A stretch of 64,000 bases of DNA, taken from the NCBI GenBank assembly GCA_963716925.1, contig CAVQUX010000020.1, forward strand, positions 62,001 through 126,000, written 5' to 3'. The number at the start of each line of letters is the position of its first letter. Position 1 is the stretch's first letter. The DNA is from DAISKN01 sp963716925 (GTDB taxonomy: Bacteria; Acidobacteriota; Vicinamibacteria; Marinacidobacterales; SMYC01). The notes beneath the pieces were generated by a model. The model was not told the origin of the DNA and made no database searches. It saw only the letters and a list, made by a program, of their open reading frames with translations. A program made the translations under genes and the position numbers. This document shows, in pieces, positions 49,853-60,217 of the stretch.

Positions 49853-51757
49853 ATGGGTAAGACTTACGAGAGGCTGAAGCATCCCCTGGTGCGCGAGAAC
49901 GGGTCTCTTCGCCGCGCGAGCTGGGAAGAGGCGATCGAGCGCGCCGCCCGGGGATTCGAGACCGTCGTGGAAAAACACGGCGGCTCCTCGTTCGGTCTCT
50001 TCAGCTGTTCGAAGGCGACGAACGAGATGAACTTCATGGCGCAGAAGTTCGCCCGCGTCGTACTCGGAAGCAACAACATCGACAGCTGCAACCGCACGTG
50101 ACACGCCCCGAGCGTCGCCGGTCTGGCGGCGGTTTTCGGAGCGGGCGGAGGCACGAGCTCGTACCGCGAGGTCGAGGAGTGCGACCTGGTCCTCCTCTGG
50201 GGCTCGAACGCCCGGGAGGCGCATCCGATTTTCTTCCACCACGTCCTCAAGGGACTCCGGCGCGGCGCGAAGCTCTACGCCGTCGACCCGCGGCGCACGT
50301 CTTCGGCGCAGTGGGCCGACCTCTGGCTCGGCATCGACGTGGGGACGGACATCGCTCTCGCGAACGCCGTCGGCCGCGAGATCCTCGCAGCCGGTCTCGA
50401 GAACCGGAACTTCATCGAGAACGCCACCACCGGATTCGAGGAGTACCGCCGTACGGTCGAGCCCTATACCCTCGAGCGTGCGGAGAAGATTACCGCGGTT
50501 CCGCGCGAGAGCATCCGCGAGCTCGCCCATGCGTACGCGAAGGCCGACCGGGCGCAGCTCTGCTGGACCCTCGGGATCACCGAGCACCACAACGCCACCG
50601 ACAATGTCCTCGCTCTCATCAATCTCTCTCTGCTCACGGGGCACGTCGGCCGATGGGGCTCGGGTCTCGCTCCCCTCCGGGGCCAGAACAACGTACAGGG
50701 CGGAGGGGACATGGGAGCGATCCCCAACCGGTTTCCCGGATTTCAGGAGGTCGCGGACGACGGGCACCGCGCGAAGTTCGAGAAGGCCTGGGGGACTTCC
50801 CTCCCCGCGACTCCGGGCTGGCACATCTCGCTGATGCTCGAAGCGATGGAGCGCGGCGAACTTCGATGTCTCTACGTCATCGGCGAGAATCCGGCGCAGT
50901 CGGAAGCGGACGCGAAGCGGGCCCACGAGCTCCTGGAAGGACTCGACCACCTCGTCGTCCAGGACATATTTCTCACCCGGACCGCGGAAATGGCCGACGT
51001 GGTCCTTCCCGCGTCCGCCGCCTGGGCGGAATGCGAGGGAACGGTGACGAGCAGCGAGCGCCGCGTGCAGCGGGTGAGAAAGGCGCTCGACCCGCCCGGC
51101 GAGGCGAAGGATGACGTCGAGATCCTCTGCGCTCTCGCCCGCCGTCTGGGACACGACTGGCGGACCCCCGCTGCGGAAGAGATTTGGGACGAGGTCCGGA
51201 GCCTGTCGCCGATGCACGCGGGGATGAGCTACGAGCGTCTGGAAGAGCTCGGCGGCATCCAGTGGCCATGCGGCGACGAGAAGGATCCGGGAAGCCCCTT
51301 CCTCCACGGTCGGCTTTGGAAGCGCCCGGTCGAGGGAATGAAAGCGCCATTCCACGCCGTCGAGGACTCGCCTCCGGTCGACACTCTCACCGATGAGTTC
51401 CCGATGCGCCTCACGACCGGCCGTCGCCTCGATTCGTTCAACACCGGAGTGCAGACCGGAGGCTACAGGTCGCCCATTCGCGATGGAGAGACTCTGGACC
51501 TCTCGCCCACGGACGCTCGGAAACTGGGCCTCACCGAGGGCGAGCGCGTTCGCGTCGTATCCCGGAGAGGCGAAGTCGAAGCTCCCGTTCGGCTCGATCC
51601 CAACCTGCGGCCGGGTCTCGCCTTCATGACGGTACACTTCCCCGACGAGGTGGACGTAAACCAGCTCACCATCGAGGCCTGGGATCCGAAGTCGGGGACG
51701 TCGGAGTTCAAAGCCACCGCCATCCGTATCGAGAAGGTCGAGGTTCCCGTCACCTAG
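49853..51757 (+). CDS. fdhA: Formate dehydrogenase catalytic (Mo-bisMGD) subunit with selenocysteine
   Basis: Catalytic subunit oxidising formate to CO2 at a molybdenum/tungsten bis-MGD centre. The frame runs ATG 49853 to TAG 51755, with one internal TGA (50099-50101) at residue 83. The context NNIDSCNRT-U-HAPSVAGL aligns with the E. coli FdhF selenocysteine site, including the histidine that follows. Downstream are the family blocks VLLWGSNAREAHPIFFHHV, YAVDPRRTSSAQWADLWL, PLRGQNNVQGGGDMGAIPNRFPG with the substrate-site Arg, and MRLTTGRRLDSFNTGVQTGG of the C-terminal domain. The usual N-terminal Fe4S4 domain is missing. An in-frame TAA 12 bases upstream of the ATG rules out an extension. The missing domain is in the third gene of the operon. 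The next gene starts at 51758. Confidence 0.92.
50102..50131 (+). promoter_or_regulatory. Bacterial SECIS element for UGA recoding
   Basis: Immediately after the TGA, bases 50113-50119 (CGUCGCC) pair with 50125-50131 (GGCGGCG) in a seven-base stem, including one U-G, closed by loop GGUCU at 50120-50124. The E. coli fdhF element has the identical loop, and in both cases 18 bases lie between the UGA and the loop. The bulged or exposed GU in the loop is what SelB recognises. Selenocysteine machinery (selA, selB, selC, selD) is not in this window. Confidence 0.88.
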
Positions 51758-53590
51758 ATGGATCTTCATTGGATAGGCGCCGAGCCTACGGACACCGAAC
51801 GAGCGGCGGTCGACGATGTCGTAGGTGTCGCTACGGGCATCGATCTTCCCGGCGAGAAGCTCGAAGACCACGTGGTCCGAAGCGGTCTCGAGGAAGTACT
51901 CGCCAAGCGACACCTCCTCCTTCCGGCGCTGAACGCCGTCCAGGGCCGTATCGGATGGATCAGCCCCGGCGCCCTCGACTACATCTGCCGGCGACTCAGT
52001 GTCCCTCCCGCCGAAGCCTATGGAGTGGCCACGTTCTACGCTCTTCTCTCGACCGAGTTCCGGCCGCCCCGAGTTGCCCACGTCTGCGACGACATCGCTT
52101 GCCAGCTCGCGGGCGCCGAGAATCTTTGCCGGAAGCTCGAGGAGAAGCTCGGTCCCGAGGGTGCCGCCTGGTTTCGAAGCCCTTGCCTCGGGCAATGCGA
52201 GCGGGCCCCGGCCGCTCTCCTGCAGCTCGCGGGCGAGGACGACTGGACTCTGACGTCCGCCGACGCGGAGGCCGTCGCCGAAGCAGTATCGGGAACGCGC
52301 TCCGAGTCTCGTCTCCCGAGCGCGGCGCCTCAGACGGTGTCGCCGCGGGCGGAAGGCCTTCGGATCCTGCGGCGGATTGGACGGGCGAGCCCTTCGAGCC
52401 TCGACGACTACCGCGAGCAGGGCGGATACCGGGCTCTTCGCCGCGCGTTCGAGATCGGCCCCGAGGGAGTCCTGCGCGAAGTGAAGGAGTCGGGTGTTCG
52501 CGGGCGGGGCGGCGCCGCTTTCCCCATGGGCGTGAAATGGGAGGCGGTCGCGAAAGCTCCCGGCCGGCCGCACTACGTCGTCTGCAACGCGGACGAGTCC
52601 GAGCCCGGGACGTTCAAGGACCGCGCGCTCATGGAGGAAGACCCGTTCGCCGTGATCGAGGCGACGACCATCGCCGGATTCGCGACGGGCGCAACCAGAG
52701 GCTACATCTACGTCCGCGGCGAGTATCCGCTCGCCATCCGGAGGCTCCGCCACGCGATCGAGGCCTCGGAGAAGCGCGGTTTTCTCGGCGCCGGCATCAT
52801 GCCCCATTGCGGCGAGGAATTCGATTTCGCAATCGAGGTCCGCCAGGGGGCGGGCGCCTACATCTGCGGCGAGGAGACCGCGCTCTTCAACTCGATCGAG
52901 GGTTTCCGCGGCGAGCCTCGCTCGAAGCCTCCCTTCCCCACCCAGGTCGGGCTGTTTCGAAAGCCGACCGTCGTCAACAACGTGGAGACCCTGGTGAACG
53001 TTCTCGACATCGTCCTCGACGGCGGAGCGGAGTTCGCCGCCATCGGAACGAAGGAATCCGCGGGTCCGAAGCTCTTCTGCGTCTCCGGTCACGTGGCCCG
53101 GCCGGGAGTCTACGAGGTGGCGTTCGGAGCGACGCTTCGAGCGGTCATCGATCTCGCCGGCGGAGTTCCCGGCGGAAGGAAGATCAAGACGATCCTTCTC
53201 GGAGGGGCCGCGGGAAGCTTCGTCGGGCCGGAGGAGATCGACACACCGCTCACCTTCGAAGGAACGAGGGCCATCGGAGCGACCCTCGGCTCCGGGGTCA
53301 TCATGGTCTTCGACGAGACGGCCGACCTGAGAGCGACCGCGGCCCGCATCGCCCGCTTCTTCCGCGACGAGTCCTGCGGTCAGTGCGTCCCCTGCCGCGT
53401 AGGCACCGTGCGGCAGGAAGAGTCGCTCTCGCGCCTCGCCCGGAACGGCGATGAGGCGCGGGAGAAAGTCCTTCTCGACGAGCTCGCGCAGGTCATGCGC
53501 GATGCCTCGATTTGCGGCCTCGGGCAGACGGCGGCGAACGCCATCGTTTCGGCGCTGTCGAAAGGGATCCTCACCCGGGAGACACCATGA
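51758..53590 (+). CDS. NuoE-NuoF fusion, diaphorase subunit of formate dehydrogenase
   Basis: One polypeptide combining two NAD-linked dehydrogenase subunits. Residues 1-160 are NuoE-like, with 2Fe-2S ligands C110, C115 (HVCDDIAC) and C143, C147 (CLGQC). From about 205 the NuoF-like part has ESGVRGRGGAAFPMGVKW for FMN/NAD binding, NADESEPGTFKDR and a 4Fe-4S site with C540, C543, C546 (SCGQCVPCRVG) and C586. Electrons from formate would reach NAD+ through FMN here. It starts one base after the catalytic gene's stop, and its TGA overlaps the next ATG (ATGA). Fusion of FdsG- and FdsB-type subunits is known in other NAD-dependent enzymes. Confidence 0.92.
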   Translation: MDLHWIGAEPTDTERAAVDDVVGVATGIDLPGEKLEDHVVRSGLEEVLAKRHLLLPALNAVQGRIGWISPGALDYICRRLSVPPAEAYGVATFYALLSTEFRPPRVAHVCDDIACQLAGAENLCRKLEEKLGPEGAAWFRSPCLGQCERAPAALLQLAGEDDWTLTSADAEAVAEAVSGTRSESRLPSAAPQTVSPRAEGLRILRRIGRASPSSLDDYREQGGYRALRRAFEIGPEGVLREVKESGVRGRGGAAFPMGVKWEAVAKAPGRPHYVVCNADESEPGTFKDRALMEEDPFAVIEATTIAGFATGATRGYIYVRGEYPLAIRRLRHAIEASEKRGFLGAGIMPHCGEEFDFAIEVRQGAGAYICGEETALFNSIEGFRGEPRSKPPFPTQVGLFRKPTVVNNVETLVNVLDIVLDGGAEFAAIGTKESAGPKLFCVSGHVARPGVYEVAFGATLRAVIDLAGGVPGGRKIKTILLGGAAGSFVGPEEIDTPLTFEGTRAIGATLGSGVIMVFDETADLRATAARIARFFRDESCGQCVPCRVGTVRQEESLSRLARNGDEAREKVLLDELAQVMRDASICGLGQTAANAIVSALSKGILTRETP

Positions 53591-54498
53591 GCGAACGCCG
53601 GATCGACATCACTCTCGACGGGGAGAGCGTCAGCGTTCCCGAAGGGGCGACGCTCCTCGACGCCTGCCGCGATAAGGCCATCGATACCCCGACGCTCTGC
53701 TACCTCGAGAACCTGACCCCGGTGAACGCCTGCCGGGTCTGCGTGGTCGAGCTCGAGGGCTCGCGGGTCCTCGTTCCCGCCTGCTCCCGGAAAGCGGAGG
53801 CGGGCATGAAAGTCGCGACGGACACCGCCCGCGTCCGGCACAGCCGGAAGCTCGTCCTCGAGCTCCTCGCTTCCTCGGTCGATCTATCGCTCGCGAGCGC
53901 CGAGATTCGCTCGTTCATGGAGCGCTACGGGGTCGACCCCTCGAAGTTCGGGCCGAAGGCTCCGCCCGCCGAAGCGGGCGAGCGCGACTCCCGCCATCCG
54001 GGCCACCATCACGTCGCCGACGGGAGCCGCGCGGAGACGGTGGCTCAGCCGGTGAAGATCCACGACGAGATGTACGTCCGCGACTATGGGCGGTGCATCC
54101 TCTGCTACAAGTGCGTCGAGGCCTGCGGAGTCGACGCCCAGAACAGCTTCGCCATCGCCGTCGCCGGCCGGGGTTTCGACGCCCGCATCTCGACCGAGCT
54201 CGACCGGAGGCTCGACGAGTCCGCCTGTGTCTACTGCGGGAACTGCATCGGGGTCTGCCCCACGGGCGCCCTCATGTTCAAGAGCGAATACGACCGCAGG
54301 CAGGACGGCACCTGGGACGAGTCGCGTCAGGGCATAACCCGCACCATCTGTCCCTACTGCGGAGTCGGCTGCAACCTCGAGCTCCACGTGCAGGACAACG
54401 AGATCGTGAAGGTAACTTCCCCTCTCGACCACGACGTTACCAGCGGCCACCTCTGCATCAAGGGCCGCTTCGGCTGGCAGTTCGTCCAGAACCGCTAG
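53587..54498 (+). CDS. Formate dehydrogenase iron-sulfur subunit carrying the displaced Fe4S4 domain
   Basis: 303 residues holding what is normally the N-terminus of FdsA/FdhA. In order: 2Fe-2S domain (C38, C49, C52, C66), no His-Cys cluster motif, two 4Fe-4S clusters (C170, C173, C176, C180 and C214, C217, C220, C224), then a complete Molybdop_Fe4S4 domain (C255, C258, C262, C290) with the conserved lysine K292 in CIKGRFGWQFVQNR. Normally that segment continues directly into the catalytic domain; here a TAG ends it. The natural continuation is the start of the first gene, KTYERLKHPLVRENG. ATG 53587 overlaps the NuoEF stop. Electron path: Mo site, this domain, 4Fe-4S clusters, NuoEF. Confidence 0.92.
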   Translation: MSERRIDITLDGESVSVPEGATLLDACRDKAIDTPTLCYLENLTPVNACRVCVVELEGSRVLVPACSRKAEAGMKVATDTARVRHSRKLVLELLASSVDLSLASAEIRSFMERYGVDPSKFGPKAPPAEAGERDSRHPGHHHVADGSRAETVAQPVKIHDEMYVRDYGRCILCYKCVEACGVDAQNSFAIAVAGRGFDARISTELDRRLDESACVYCGNCIGVCPTGALMFKSEYDRRQDGTWDESRQGITRTICPYCGVGCNLELHVQDNEIVKVTSPLDHDVTSGHLCIKGRFGWQFVQNR

Positions 54499-55115
54499 CG
54501 CCGGCGTCGACGACCGAGAGTGGCCGCGAGGACGCCTGCCAGAAGCAGGAACGAGCCCGGCTCAGCCACGTTCGGCGTATCTCCCGTGTAGAACTCACCC
54601 CAGAACTCGTCGTCGATGGTGTCAGTAACGTCGATGATGCGAACTCCGTCGAACGAGAAGTCGGTCCAGACCCCGACGAAAGCAAGGACCCCGTCGGGGG
54701 CATTGTAGTTGAAGCTCGCGCCTGGGATGGCGACACCCCCGGACAACAGCGTTACCTCGAACGTCGAGTCGAAGCAGGGCGCATGGCAGCCGTCGGGAAA
54801 GCCTCCGGACGAAGTCGGCTCGTTGAAGTCGAAGCCGAGAGAGAAGACCGGAGCCGCCAGGCTGGCGCGAAAGCTCTCGACGCCGCTGATCGCGATATCG
54901 GGACCGGGGATCAGGCTGGTCCAGTCGTTCGGCGGAGTGCCGATGAAAAACTGGCCGCTGAGCGTCGTGAAGCTCACCGAGCCCACGGTGAAGCCGGGCG
55001 CAACCGGACCGATGTTGGGGAGCGCTCCCGTAGCGCTGGTCGCGCCGGTGTCGCTGAGAAAGTCCGTCTTGTCGGCGTAGACGATCAGGGTGGCTTCGCT
55101 CGAGGAGCCCACCAT
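54495..55115 (-). CDS. PEP-CTERM-type sorting protein 2
   Basis: A beta-rich protein (SFTTLSGQFFIGTPPNDWTS, FSLGFDFNEPTSSG, VWTDFSFDGVRIIDVTD) with C-terminus NVAEPGSFLLLAGVLAATLGRRRRR: an EPGS variant of the PEP motif, a membrane helix and an Arg tail. The start shown (ATG 55115, VGSSSEA) gives almost no signal peptide. Upstream the frame is open for 13 codons to a TAA but has no start codon. A neighbouring frame from a TTG reads NSRKALRLPF, which would suit a leader, so a lost base near 55117 is possible. It is convergent with the formate dehydrogenase operon, overlapping its stop by four bases. Confidence 0.7.
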   Translation of the reverse strand: MVGSSSEATLIVYADKTDFLSDTGATSATGALPNIGPVAPGFTVGSVSFTTLSGQFFIGTPPNDWTSLIPGPDIAISGVESFRASLAAPVFSLGFDFNEPTSSGGFPDGCHAPCFDSTFEVTLLSGGVAIPGASFNYNAPDGVLAFVGVWTDFSFDGVRIIDVTDTIDDEFWGEFYTGDTPNVAEPGSFLLLAGVLAATLGRRRRR

Positions 55116-55235
55116 GAGAACGGCAGTCTCAAGGCTTTTCGAGAGTTCAAGTTAGCCCAGGGGGTCGGGATGTAAGGCTGCCTGACTCTCCGGACCCCGT
55201 GCTATGCTGCCGGCCATCGAGTCGAGAGGGGGATT

Positions 55236-57173
55236 ATGCTCAGCGCTCTCCTGCTAACCGGGATCCTCGCAACCACCTCCCAGGCCGAGCCCCAAAAGCC
55301 CCAGGAGGAGGAACCGAAGAAAGACGAGCAGGCAGTTTCGCCCGAAGAACAGGAGAAGGAGCCGCTGACCTATCAGGAGGTCGTGGTGGTGACCGCGACG
55401 CGGACGGAGGAGACGCTGGTCGACTCCATCGGGCTCGTGAGCGCTTTCACCGCCGAGGACCTCTCGCGCTCCCCCTCGCTCGTGATCGACGACCAGCTCC
55501 GGCGCGTCCCGGGCTTCAGCCTCTTCCGGCGCTCTTCGAGCCTCTACTCACATCCTACGGCGCAGGGCGTGTCGCTCCGCGGCATCGGCCCTAGCGGAGC
55601 GAGCCGGAGCCTGGTCCTCTGGAACGGCATTCCGCTGAACGATCCCTACGGCAACTGGATCTACTTCAACCGGCTTCCCCAGCTCTCGATACGGGGCGCC
55701 GAAGTGGCGCGCGGGGCCACCAGCCAGCTCTACGGGAGCTCCGCCCTCGGAGGCACGATTCAGCTGTTGCCCCGCGCGGCTTCCGAGCGGACGTTCGACG
55801 TGCGCGCGCAGGGGGGAAGCCTCGATACCTACGACGTCGATGTCTTCGCCTCGGATCGCGCCGGCGATTGGGGCTGGATCGCGTCCGGCCGCGCCTTCGA
55901 CACCGGCGGCTACATGCAGATTCCTGAAGAGCAGCAAGGCGCGGTCGACATCCCGGTCAGCGCCGAGTTCCAGACGTTCCTCGGGCGGCTCGAGTATCGA
56001 GACTTTCACGTCGGGGTGAACCTCTACAACGAGAAGCGAAGCAACGGGACGCCCATCCAGCAGAACGACTCGCAGATCTATCTGTTCGAGTCCGGCTATG
56101 ACACCGAGAAGTGGAGCGCCAACTTCTACGGCCAGAGCCAGGTCTTCGACAGCGGATTCTCCCGCATCCTGCCGGGACGGACGGGCGAGGTCCTGACGAG
56201 CCAGCAGCACGTGCCCTCGGTCGGCTTCGGATCGAGCTTCACCTATCGAATGGCGGGGGGCCTTCAGTTCGGGGTCGACTGGCGCTTCGTACGCGCCGAG
56301 GACCAGGGTCTGACGGGCGTCGAGGAGCACGACCAGAACTTCGCGGGCGCGTTCCTGCAGTACCTGTTCACCTTCGACGAGAAATGGGACGTGCTGCTCG
56401 GAGGCCGTTTCGATCTCTGGGAGAACAGCACGACGCAGGGAACTTTCAATCCCCGGGCCGGCCTCGTGTACCGCGCCTCGGATCAGATCACCGTTCGCGC
56501 CTCCGGCTACCGCGGCTTCCGCGCGCCTTCCCTGAACGAGCTCTACCGCCCGTTCCGCCTGGGAAACGTGCTCACCCAACCCAATCCGGATCTCACCGAG
56601 GAGTACCTGCGCGGCGTCGAGGGCGGAGTCGACATCCATCCACACCGCTCGCTTCTCGTGCGGTTGAACGGTTTCTACAACTCCTTCCAGGATCCGGTCG
56701 CGAACGTCACCATCAGCACGACCCCCGCGCTCATCACCCGCCAGCGCCAGAATCTCGGAAGCGCGACCATCCAGGGGCTCGAAGCGGAAGCGATCCACCA
56801 GATCGGCGGCGGATGGTCCCTGCGCGGGGCTTATCTCTTCTCCGACGCCGTGGTCGACGACACCGGTCTCGAGATTCCGCAGTCGCCCCGGAATCAGGGG
56901 ATGGTCGGGGCGGGATACGACGGGCGTTTCCAGCTCATCGTCGATTTCCGCATCGTCGGAGACGCGTATGACGACGACCTGAACCAGCTCCTGCTCCCCG
57001 CCTTCAATCTTCTGGACGTCTCGCTGCGGGTTCCGCTCTCGCGTCAAATCGACGCGTACTTCGCCGTCGAGAACGTCGCGGATGAGGAGTACGTCGTTCG
57101 GCTCACACCGATCGAGAACCTCGGCGCTCCCCGGGTCGCCCACGGCGGCATCGAGGTGCGGCTATTCCGCTGA
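55236..57173 (+). CDS. TonB-dependent receptor, vitamin B12/colicin-receptor type
   Basis: 645 residues. Signal peptide (LSALLLTGILATTSQA) and an acidic/lysine linker are followed by a TonB-box-like EVVVVTATRTEE. The plug has VIDDQLRRVPGFSLFRRSSS, QGVSLRGIGPSGASRSLVLWNGIPLNDPYG and EVARGATSQLYGSSALGGTIQL. The barrel ends ENVADEEYVV...GGIEVRLFR. Compared with the receptor at 5683 it lacks the siderophore-type plug sequence and is closer to BtuB/CirA-like receptors, but its ligand is unknown. GAGAGGGGG precedes the ATG. Confidence 0.9.
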   Translation: MLSALLLTGILATTSQAEPQKPQEEEPKKDEQAVSPEEQEKEPLTYQEVVVVTATRTEETLVDSIGLVSAFTAEDLSRSPSLVIDDQLRRVPGFSLFRRSSSLYSHPTAQGVSLRGIGPSGASRSLVLWNGIPLNDPYGNWIYFNRLPQLSIRGAEVARGATSQLYGSSALGGTIQLLPRAASERTFDVRAQGGSLDTYDVDVFASDRAGDWGWIASGRAFDTGGYMQIPEEQQGAVDIPVSAEFQTFLGRLEYRDFHVGVNLYNEKRSNGTPIQQNDSQIYLFESGYDTEKWSANFYGQSQVFDSGFSRILPGRTGEVLTSQQHVPSVGFGSSFTYRMAGGLQFGVDWRFVRAEDQGLTGVEEHDQNFAGAFLQYLFTFDEKWDVLLGGRFDLWENSTTQGTFNPRAGLVYRASDQITVRASGYRGFRAPSLNELYRPFRLGNVLTQPNPDLTEEYLRGVEGGVDIHPHRSLLVRLNGFYNSFQDPVANVTISTTPALITRQRQNLGSATIQGLEAEAIHQIGGGWSLRGAYLFSDAVVDDTGLEIPQSPRNQGMVGAGYDGRFQLIVDFRIVGDAYDDDLNQLLLPAFNLLDVSLRVPLSRQIDAYFAVENVADEEYVVRLTPIENLGAPRVAHGGIEVRLFR

Positions 57174-57492
57174 TTCGCTAGCGGGAGCGAACCGGAGCGA
57201 CCGCGGCCTGGCCGAACGAGATCGGCTGCGTCACTTTGATCGGAGGACGAATGGCCGCGATTCGTACGGGACGAATGGGTTTCCGTTCCGCAATCATTCG
57301 GGGTACCCGGTATCCGTTCTCTGTCGAGTGTGACTTCATGTCCAAGCTCATAGCAAGAAACTCGCCATCCTCGGGTGGTACAATAACCAGCCTGGATACA
57401 GTTATTTAGCGCGCAACACTCACCTTGGTCGGATCGTAGGACCCGAAAATATCAGTCGCTAAATACCGATTTCCTCGGTAAGATCGGCAATC
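57174..57492 (+). other. Intergenic region with inverted repeats upstream of a regulator
   Basis: No gene found in these 319 bases. TATTTAGCG (57403-57411) and CGCTAAATA (57457-57465) form a perfect nine-base inverted repeat spaced by 45 bases, and TACCGA (57464-57469) with TCGGTA (57475-57480) a second one with a five-base loop, 13 bases before the activator's ATG. The arms are AT-rich compared with surroundings. They may be operators for the downstream regulator or a looped pair of binding sites. No clear sigma-54 or sigma-70 promoter pair could be fixed. Confidence 0.45.
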
Positions 57493-58890
<1,398 letters not shown>

Positions 58891-58905
58891 AATCCCCGCG
58901 GCAGC

Positions 58906-60210
58906 ATGCTCACCTTGATTCTCGGGCTCTTCCGCAGGAAGAGCCCACCCAAGAGTCTTCTCGAAGTCGCGTTCCAGGGCGACCTCGAGGCGGTGCGCGA
59001 GAAGATTCTCGCCGGTGCTCCCGTCGAGGAGCGCGGCCCGCAGGGAGCGACCGCCCTCATGCTCGCCTGCCAGGAAGGCCACACGGCCGTGGCGAGCGAG
59101 CTCCTCACGGCCGGAGCGAACGCCAACGCGCGGAATGCCCTCGGAGTCACCCCCATGGGTCTCGCAGCCTTCGGCGGGCACGAGGAGACGCTTCGGACGC
59201 TCCTTTCCGCCGGCGGAGCCCTCGAGTCCAAGGATCGCAAGTCGGGGACCCCGCTCATGATCGCCTGTGAGAACGGGCGCCTCTCCGCGGCGCGTTTGCT
59301 CCTCGACAGAGGCGCGAGCCCGACGGCGGTCAACGACGACGGCCACACCGCGCTTTCCCTGGCGGTGAAGTCCTCGAAAGTCGAGATCCTCGAGCTCCTC
59401 TTCGAGCGCGAGGTCTCCCCCGATACTCCCGATCGCGACGGCACCCGGGCGCTCATGCTCGCGGCCGAGGCCTCCGACCTCGACCTGGCGAAGCGGCTCC
59501 TCGACGCCGGCGCGGCCGTCGACGCCCGCAGGGCCGACGGCGCGACCGCTCTCCTCATCGCGAGCTCCGTCGGAAAATCGACGATGGTCGAGCTCCTTCT
59601 CGAGGCGGGCGCCGATCCCGGGGCCAAAGACACCCACGGGCTCACGCCGTTTCTCAAGAGCGCGATGTACGGTTATCTCGAGATCGCGGAGAAGCTCCTC
59701 GCCCGCGGAGCCGGGATCGATGAGGCCGATAATCTCGGCCGCACCGCTTTGATCCTCGCCGCGACCGGAGGTCATTTCGAGCTCGCGCGGTTTCTGCTTT
59801 CGCGCGGCGCCGCCTGCGACCGGAAGGCGGAGAACGGGACGACCGCCCTCATGGCCGTGGCCCACGGGGGCTACCGTCTCCTGGTCGAGCTCCTGCTCGA
59901 GCACGGCGCGTCGGTCGACCTGCGCAACCTGGAGGGCGAGACCGCTCTCCTGAAGGCGGCGGAGGAAGGACAGGTGGAGATCGTCCGGCTCCTGGCCGCC
60001 GCTTCCGCCGACGTCCACGCTGCCGACCAACGCGGACGAACCGCGCTCGCCGTCGCGGCCGAGCGCGCTTACATCGACCTCATCGAGATTCTCTCGACTC
60101 TCGGCGCCGGTCTCGATCCGGAGAACGCGCGTCGCCTCGTCGAGAACGCGGAACGGAACGGATGGACCGAAGTCGTCGAGGTCCTTCGCCGGATTCCTGA
60201 AAGGAGCTGA
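58906..60210 (+). CDS. Ankyrin-repeat protein, about eleven repeats
   Basis: 434 residues composed almost wholly of 33-residue ankyrin repeats, e.g. GATALMLACQEGHTAVASELLTAGANANARN, then GHTALSLAVKSSKVEILELLFER, GRTALILAATGGHFELARFLLSRGAACDR and GETALLKAAEEGQVEIVRLLAAASADVHA. The N-terminus LTLILGLFRRKSPPKSLLEVAFQGDLEAVREK has a weak hydrophobic start without a clear cleavage site, so location is uncertain. Ankyrin proteins bind other proteins; the partner is unknown. It lies 15 bases after the activator and eight bases before the M28 peptidase, so an operon is likely. Confidence 0.88.
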   Translation: MLTLILGLFRRKSPPKSLLEVAFQGDLEAVREKILAGAPVEERGPQGATALMLACQEGHTAVASELLTAGANANARNALGVTPMGLAAFGGHEETLRTLLSAGGALESKDRKSGTPLMIACENGRLSAARLLLDRGASPTAVNDDGHTALSLAVKSSKVEILELLFEREVSPDTPDRDGTRALMLAAEASDLDLAKRLLDAGAAVDARRADGATALLIASSVGKSTMVELLLEAGADPGAKDTHGLTPFLKSAMYGYLEIAEKLLARGAGIDEADNLGRTALILAATGGHFELARFLLSRGAACDRKAENGTTALMAVAHGGYRLLVELLLEHGASVDLRNLEGETALLKAAEEGQVEIVRLLAAASADVHAADQRGRTALAVAAERAYIDLIEILSTLGAGLDPENARRLVENAERNGWTEVVEVLRRIPERS

Positions 60211-60217
60211 GAACGAA

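Noticed and set aside
50099..50101. Premature stop making the formate dehydrogenase a pseudogene
   Set aside because: The TGA sits at the family's Sec position, the frame continues for 551 conserved residues, and a matching SECIS hairpin follows.
49847..53092. Long open frame on the minus strand opposite the formate dehydrogenase operon
   Set aside because: High GC content leaves long antisense frames open. Its translation is low-complexity without family motifs, while the plus strand has well-conserved proteins.
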